Source: Plotosus lineatus (lineage: Eukaryota > Chordata > Actinopteri > Siluriformes > Plotosidae). From it: a stretch of DNA of 64,000 bases. The translations under genes were made by a program, and so were the position numbers. This document shows positions 57,942 through 64,000 of the stretch, piece after piece (the first letter of the stretch is position 1; each line of letters opens with the position of its first letter). The notes under the pieces were generated by a model. It worked only from the letters and a program-made list of their open reading frames with translations, searched no databases and was not told the DNA's origin. The DNA lies in contig CM045729.1 of the NCBI GenBank assembly GCA_024760905.1, positions 5,268,663 to 5,332,662 of the forward strand. Reading direction: 5' to 3'.

Positions 57942-59380
57942 CTTTTTCAATTATTATTCCAGTACAATTACCTAAGTTCGTGCTTATGCGAGGACAAACT
58001 TTATTATACAGTACTCTTCATGTCCTTTTACATTGAAGTTGGAGTGACGTCTTGGAGTGACGTCTCCAAAATGGCGCTGCCGAGAGGGCGACGTCACAGA
58101 GTTCTCACAGTAAAATTGTTTCTTTGTTCGTTTTAATTTGTTGGTTTGTTTGTTCATGTTTTGCACTATGCTCGTCTACGACCGGTCGACTCTACTACAG
58201 CTATAAGATCGGAATATCTTCGGCACATATAACTAATCAGAGCTAACATGCTATTGGCAGAGTTAACATGCTATGGTAGGCAACTCAATGCAAGCCGCAT
58301 CCCAGCTAGCAATAAGCCTAGGTGGGAAGGGGCCGAACGATGACTCCGACGCTTGAGATTGCAGGGGATGAAGGCCGTATAGCCGGCTGGTATAATCACC
58401 TTATCAGGTGTACTCTCCTTGAGCCATGTTTCACAGAAACACAGTTCTGTAGATCCCTCTGCCCTGCAATCTGAGCATGAAGCTCATCCATCTTGTTTCG
58501 CAGGGACTGAACATTTTCAAGCAGTATGGCCGGAAGTGCTAACCAAGCCTCTGAGAACTCCGCCTGGTCGGTTAGCATGGAGCTCCCATAGCATAGCAAC
58601 TCTCAGAGTCAAATTGTTTCTTTGTTCGTTTTAATGTGTTTTATTTGTTCATGTTTTGCACTATGCTCGTCTATGACCGGTCGACTCTACTACAGCTATA
58701 AGATCGGAGTATCTTCGGGCGTGTATTACTAAGCACGCTCAACTGGGCTTGTTAGCTGGGATGCGGCTCGCAGAGCTAATATGTTAGTGTAGCCGGCTGG
58801 AGCAATCGCCTCATCGGGTGTACTCTCCTTGAGCCATGTTTCACAGAAACACAGTGCTGTAGATCCCTCTGCCCTGCAATCTGAGCATGAAGCTCGTCCA
58901 TCTTGTTTCTCAGGGACTGAACATTTTCAAGTAGTATGGCCGGAAGTGCTAACCAAGCCTCTGAGAACTCCGCCTGGGCTTCGCCGGTAACCGCTAGCTA
59001 ACCGCTAGCATTGAGCTGCCATAGCATATAAGCTCAAGATATAAGTTGTTGCGTGCTTAATTGCCCGAAGCTGAAGCTGCCCATAGCTGTAGTAGAGTCG
59101 ACCGATCATATACAATCATAGCGCAAAACATGAACAAACAAATAAAACAAATTAAAACAAACAAAGAAACAATTTGACTCTGAGAACTCCGCGATGTTGC
59201 CCTCTAGGCAGCGCCATCTTGAAGATGTCACTCCAAGTTCATTGTAAAAGGACATGAAGCATAATAAAGTTTATCCTTTTGGTATCATTTGTTAAACATG
59301 CTACAGAACATAAAATCTCACGCACAAACATTCTCAGAATTAACTTGGGTACTGTACTGGAATAATAATAGAAAAAGACT
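57942..59380. mobile_element. 1.4-kb foldback element with internal direct duplications
   Basis: Outer arms 57942-58205 and about 59090-59380 are inverted repeats: TTATTATTCCAGTACA at left against TGTACTGGAATAATAA at right, and CTTCATGTCCTTTTACA against TGTAAAAGGACATGAAG. Inside, a third copy of the arm lies at 58606-58720. A 188-bp segment occurs twice in direct orientation (58380-58567 and 58790-58977, few mismatches). The - strand of that segment reads LPAILLENVQSLRNKMDELH, like the start of a LINE endonuclease ORF. No transposase. Class unknown. Confidence 0.8.
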
Positions 59381-59732
59381 TTAAAACGAGTGCCTTACAA
59401 CAGTATATGCTGTATAATGTTTATATTTTATCATCAATAAAAATAAGAATAAAAATTGAAAAGTTTTTCTTAATCATTACTACATTTTACTACATTAATA
59501 CTGCATTAATGAGTAAGACTGTCTATAGAATGTGTTTTAGAAGCATATTTTAACGCATGTAATAGATACATAGTATTTTACTTCCGGCTGCCCATTCGTG
59601 CATGTGATGTGTTACATGGGGTTATACGTCGGGGTACAGAACTCGCGGATTATCTCGATTCACAGGAGGGCTCGGGACCAAACCCCCGCGAATATCGAGG
59701 GCCTACTGTAATATATATATTTATACACACAC
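59381..59732. other. AT-rich spacer with possible MITE scrap
   Basis: 59625-59712 (TCGCGGATTATCTCGATTCA, CCCGCGAATATCGAGG, ending TACTGTA) may be a terminus of another Tigger-like MITE. The rest is unassigned. Confidence 0.4.
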
Positions 59733-61281
59733 ACACTAGTCCTCAAAAAATTAGCATATTGTGATAAAGTTCATTATTTTCTGTAATGTACTGATAAACA
59801 TTAGACTTTCATATATTTTAGATTCATTGCACACCAACTGAAACATTTCAGGTCTTTTATTGTTTTAATACTGATGATTTTGGCATACAGCTCATGAAAC
59901 CCCAAAATTCCTATCTCAAAAAATTAGCATATAATGAAAAGGTACTCTAAACGAGCTATTAACCTAATCATCTGAATCAACCAATTAACTCTAAACACCT
60001 GCAAAAGATTCCTGAGGCTTTTAAAAACTCCCAGCCTGGTTCATTACTCAAAACCGCAATCATGGGGAAGACTGCCGGCCTGACTGCTGTCCAGAAGGCC
60101 ATCATTGACACCCTCAAGCAAGAGGGTAAGACACAGAAAGAAATCTCTGAGCGAATAGGCTGTTCCCAGAGTGCTCGATCAAGCCACCTCAGTGGGACGT
60201 CTGTGGGAAGGAAAAAGTGTGGCAGAAAACGCTGCACAACCAGAAGAGGTGACCGGACCCTGAGGAAGATTGTGGAGAAGGGCCGATTCCAGACCTTGGG
60301 GGACCTGTGGAAGCAGTGGATGAGTCCGGAGTAGAAACATCCAGAGCCACCGTGCACAGGCATGTGCAGGAAATGGGCTACAGGTGCCGCATTCCCCAGG
60401 TCAAGCCACTTTTGAACAGCGGCAGAAGAAAGTACTTTTTTCGGATGAAAGCAAATTTTGCATGTCATTCGGAAATCAAGGTGCCAGAGTCTGGAGGAAG
60501 ACTGGGGAGAAGGAAATGCCAAAATGCCTGAAGTCCAGTGTCAAGTACCCACAGTCAGTGATGGTCTGGGGTGCCATGTCAGCTGCTGGTGTTGGTCCAC
60601 TGTGTTTTATCAAGGGCAGGGTCAATGCAGATAGCTATCAGGAGATTTTGGAGCACTTCATGCTTCCATCTGCTGAAAAGCTTTATGGAGATGAAGATTT
60701 CATTTTTCAGCACGACCTGGCACCTGTTCATAGTGCCAACACCACTGCTAAATGGTTTACTGACCATGGTATTACTGTGCTCAATTGGCCTGCCAACTCT
60801 CCTGACCTGAAGCCCATAGAGAATCTGTGGGATATTGTGAAGAGAAAGTTGAGAGACACCAGACCCAACACTGTGGATGAGCTTAAGGCCGCTATCGAAG
60901 CATCCTGGGCCTCCGTAACACCTCAGCAGTGCCACAGGCTGATTGCCTCCATGCCACGCCCGCATTGAAGCAGTCATTTCTGCAAAAGGATTCCCGACCA
61001 AGTATTGAGTGCAGAACTGAACATAATTATTTGAAGGTTGACTTTTTTGTATTAAAAATACTTTTTTGTTGGTCAGATGAAATTGGCTAATTTTTTGAGA
61101 TAGGAATTTTGGGTTTTCATGAGCTGTATGCCAAAATCATCAGTATTAAAACAATAAAAGACCTGAAATATTTCAGTTGGTGTGCAATGAATCTAAAATA
61201 TATGAAAGTCTAATGTTTATCAGTACATTACAGAAAATAATTAACTTCATCACAATATGCTAATTTTTTTAGAAGGACCAG
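59733..61281 (+). mobile_element. Tc1 transposon (subfamily 2), second full-length copy
   Basis: It starts CACTAGTCCTCAAAAAATTA and ends TTTTTTTAGAAGGACCAG next to TA (61282-61283). It is nearly identical along its length to the 48540 copy, apart from separate deletions. It contains a broken transposase. Confidence 0.92.
60062..60968 (+). pseudogene. Tc1 transposase, subfamily 2, second copy
   Basis: It starts MGKTAGLTAVQKAIIDTLKQ with the same HTH segment as the 48869 copy. A one-base loss after KQWM (about 60319) moves the frame. ESGVETSRATVHRHVQEMGY is present here (missing in the other copy). A roughly 60-bp deletion near 60420 removes the stretch before the first catalytic Asp and returns the frame to VLFSDESKFCMSFGNQGARV. 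The rest (FQHDLAPVHSANTTAKWF, NSPDLKPIENLWD) keeps the DD34E triad. It ends at the same premature MPRPH* caused by an extra C. Non-functional. Confidence 0.92.
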
Positions 61282-61304
61282 TATATATATACATACACAC
61301 ACAC

Positions 61305-61366
61305 ACACATGCTCCCCGACTTACGTTCATCTGTTTTATGTTTTTTCGATTTTACGTTGTCGAAAC
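61305..61366. mobile_element. Left-end fragment of CAGACGCTCC Tigger family
   Basis: GCTCCCCGACTTACGTTCAT and GTTTTTTCGATTTTACG match 15145-15190. The remainder is absent. Confidence 0.65.
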
Positions 61367-61690
61367 TGCTACAGTAAAACTATGGGACGCTCTGAATGAA
61401 TGGAGCAATGAGCCAGATATGACCTATCAGAAAGTGATGAAGAGTATTTTTCACCCACTTCTCCTGATCACTAACTTCATAAACTTAAAAAAGTTCCTGG
61501 CCATGTACTTTTGTTTATGTTCGTGTTGATTGGTTCAATGTGCCAGGTGCTAAAGTTTACATTTGTGTTGATTGGCTCGATTTTACTTCCCCGGAAAATG
61601 TTTAAAGGAAATGTTTAAAGAGAGGGAAAAGCAAGGGGTCTTTCTTTTTTTAATATATGCTGTTTTCTGTTTATTTTCAGCTTTTATGTA
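61367..61690. other. Unassigned sequence
   Basis: A 90-codon frame here has no recognisable motif and overlaps the Tigger scrap. No function is proposed. Confidence 0.4.
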
Positions 61691-61699
61691 AGTAGTCTG

Positions 61700-63831
61700 G
61701 TTAATGCAGCCGTGAGGGGGGGGGGGGGCACAAACCAGTGTCTCTCCCTCACGCCGGTCCCAAGCCCGGATAAATGCAGAGGGTTGCGTCAGGAAGGGCA
61801 TCCGGCGTAAAACAAATGGCAAATAAAATATGCGAGTCATAATTTGAATGTCATACCGGATTGGTCGAGGCCCGGGTTAACAACGACCGCCATCAGTGAT
61901 GTCAACCAACAGGAGCGTGTACAAAGGAAGAGGTTAGCTAAGAAGAAATGGGACATAGAGAGGACTGAAGAGAATAAACAGCAGTACAGGGAGACACAGC
62001 GTAAGGCGAAGGTAGCGGTGTCAAAGGCCAAACAGAGGGTGTATCCAGAGGGTGTATGAGTGTATCCAACATTACAGCTCACTTTTTTTCTTTTTTTTTT
62101 TGCTTGTATGCTAGGTTGGACAGGAAGGAGGGAGAAAATGATTTATACAGATTGGCACAGCAGAGAAAGAGATGGGAAGGACGTGCAGCAAGTTAGAGTG
62201 ATTATGGACAAAGTGGGAAACGTGTTGACTGATGACAGAAGTGTTCTGGGAAGATGGAAAGAGTAGTTTGAAGAGATAATGAATGAGGAAAATGAGAGAC
62301 AAAAAAAAGAGTAGTAGAGGTGACTGTTGAGAACCAGGAAGTAGCAAAGATTAGTAAGGGTAAAATGAATAGGGCATTGAAGAGGATGACGAGTGGAAAG
62401 GCAGTTGGTCCTGATGACATACCGGTGGTGGTATGGAAGTGTCTAAGAGACGTAGCAGTAGATTTTCTGACAAGAACATTCAACAAGCTCTTTTAAAGAG
62501 TGAGAGGATGCTAGGGGAATGGGGGATAAGTGTTCTGGTGCCCATTTTTCAGAACAAGGGAGATGTGCAGAGTTGTGGCAACTACTGAGAGATAAAGTTG
62601 ATGAGCCATACGATGAAGTTATGGGAAAGAATAGTGGAAGCTAGACTAAGGGCAGAGGTCAGCATTTGTGAACAACAGTTTGGTTTCATGCCAACAAAAA
62701 GCACCACAGATGCAGTGTTTGTTTTGAGGATGTTAATAGAGAAGTACAGAGAAGGTCAGAAGGAGCTGCATTGTGCCTTTATGGATCTGGATCAAGCATA
62801 TGACAGGGTGCCGAGAGAGGAACTGTGGTATTGCATGAGGAAGTCTGGAGTGGCAGAGAAGTGTGTTAGAGTGGTGCAGGACATGTATGAGAGATGTAAG
62901 ACAGTGGTGAGGTGTTCTGTCAGTGTGACAGAAGAGTTCAAAGTGGAGGTGGGACTGCATCAAGGGTCAGCTCTGAGCCCCTTCTTGTTTGCTATGGTGA
63001 TAGACAGGCTGACAGACGAGGTTAGACAAGAATCTCCATGGACTATGATGTCTGCAGATGACATTGTGATCTGTAGTGAGAGCAGAGAACAAGTGCAGGA
63101 AAATCTAGAGAGGTGGAGGTATGCCCTGGAAAGGAGAGGAATGAAGCTTAGCCTCAGTAAAACAGAATACATGTGTGTGAACGACAAGGACCCAAGAGGA
63201 ATGGTGAGGTTACAGGGAGCAGAGATAAAGAAGGTGGAGGATTTTAAGTACTTAGAATCAACAATCCAGAGCAATGGAGCGTGTGGGAAAAGAATTGAAG
63301 AAGCGTGTGCAGGCAGGTTGGAATGGTTGGAGAAAAGTATCTGGAGTGATGTGCAATAGGAAAGTATCAGCAAGAATGAAAGGAAAAGTGTACAAGATGG
63401 TGATGAGGCCAGCGATGTTGTATGGTTTAGAAACAGTGGCACTGAGGAAAAGGCAGGAGGCAGAGCTGGAGGAAGCAGAGATGAAAATGTTGAGGTTCTC
63501 TTTGGGAGGAACGAGGATGAATAGGATCAGTAATGAGTACATCAGAGGGACAGCACATGTAAGAGGTTTTAGAGACAAAGTCAGAGAGGCTAGATTGAGA
63601 TGGTTTGAACATGTACAGAGGAGGGATCGTGAATATCTTGGTAGTAGGATGCTGAGGTTGGAACTACCAGGCAGAAGGTCTAGAGGAAGACCAAAGAGAA
63701 GATTTAGGGATGTGGTGAAGGAGGACATGAAGGTAGTTGGAGTAAGAGTAGAAGATATCAGGAAGAATCAGGTGAGATGGAGGCGGATGGTTTGCTGTGG
63801 CGACCCCTAAAGGGAAAAGCCGAAAGGAAAA
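61700..63831 (+). mobile_element. RTE LINE copy F, endonuclease deleted
   Basis: The 5' leader (GTCAGGAAGGGCATCCGGCG at 61788, AACAACGACCGCCATCAGTG at 61880) jumps at about 61911 (CCAACAGG|AGCGTG) to the post-endonuclease linker VQRKRLAKKKWDIERTE. All endonuclease coding sequence is absent. About 60 bp are inserted near 62045-62110. RT and C-terminus follow, ending RCGDP at 63810 and the tail GGGAAAAGCCGAAAGGAAAA, so the true 3' end is present. Confidence 0.9.
62598..63810 (+). pseudogene. RTE reverse transcriptase, one frameshift, altered catalytic box
   Basis: The frame 62598-63359 reads MKLWERIVEARLRAEVSICE, QQFGFMPTKSTTDAVFVLRM, HCAFMDLDQAYDRVPREEL and VGLHQGSALSPFLFAMVIDR. The catalytic box reads SADDIVICSES, that is FADD with Phe changed to Ser (63052-63063), both Asp kept. 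A frameshift near 63300 (GKRIEEACAG against GKELKKRVQAG) moves to 63274-63810 for YGLETVALRKRQEAELEEAE, RGTAHVRGFRDKVREARLRW and RCGDP. With the endonuclease deleted, this copy could not integrate by itself. Confidence 0.9.
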
Positions 63832-64000
63832 GAATATATATGTACCATGCCCAGCCGGAGAAAAAAAATAGTCACAAACACTAATATTTTGCTGGAGGGC
63901 ATTTACTGCTGATCACAGCATGTAATCTCCATGGCGATGTCAGTCCGTTTGTTCCGGTTGAGCCTCAGCAACATAAATGTGGGAAGAAAATGAAGCAGCT
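63832..64000. other. Right edge, nothing recognised
   Basis: Unique-looking sequence. No nemp2 exon motif on the - strand. Confidence 0.5.

Noticed and set aside
61257..61529. 90-codon frame between Tc1 and RTE copy F
   Set aside because: Starts in the Tc1 end and a (CA)n run, crosses a Tigger scrap, and shows no domain.

Overview
This is vertebrate nuclear DNA, almost certainly from a teleost fish. It has spliced genes with GT-AG introns, CA/TA microsatellites, many Tc1/mariner, pogo/Tigger and hAT DNA transposons, RTE-type LINEs and two abundant tRNA-headed SINE families. No bacterial-style operon, CRISPR array or stand-alone tRNA/rRNA gene is visible. All family names come from reading the sequence, because no database search was possible.

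Two host genes are supported. (1) mfsd6, a major-facilitator membrane protein, runs on the + strand. A candidate promoter and noncoding first exon lie at about 9.1-9.4 kb, and coding exons at 18430-19835, 29500-29597, 40691-40852, 41701-41814 and 41882-42240. An alternative last exon at 46058-46540 joins in phase if a donor at 42202 is used. Predicted products are 712 residues (short tail) or 860 residues (long proline-rich tail). (2) The last three coding exons of nemp2, an inner-nuclear-membrane protein, lie on the - strand at 55067-54842, 54542-54342 and 54246-53904. Its 5' exons are beyond the right edge. The genes converge tail to tail, as MFSD6 and NEMP2 do in mammals.

Region by region: 0-2.5 kb is a decayed hAT transposon. 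2.5-8.9 kb is a pile of broken LINEs (an unassigned LINE and RTE copies) with a nested SINE. 9-18.4 kb is mfsd6 intron 1, with a LINE 3' end, SINEs, Tc1 relics and Tigger elements. 19.8-29.5 kb (intron 2) holds Tigger elements, SINEs and purine tracts. 29.6-40.7 kb (intron 3) holds hAT and Tigger pieces, a fossil THAP domain, a 2-kb CA-based satellite of more than fifty units and an RTE copy. 42.2-46.1 kb is the intron before the alternative exon. 47.3-53.5 kb between the genes holds a SINE, a Tc1 element and a long RTE copy. 55.2-64 kb holds a second copy of the unassigned LINE, a 1.4-kb inverted-repeat element, a second Tc1 copy and an RTE copy lacking its endonuclease.

No intact autonomous transposon was found. 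I see no clear new multi-gene system. The most useful leads are the alternative mfsd6 C-terminus, a SINE that looks assembled from a tRNA head plus both ends of an RTE LINE, phased CCAAT-box arrays inside a Tigger element, the long inverted-repeat element at 57.9-59.4 kb, and two Tc1 copies sharing the same inactivating frameshift.
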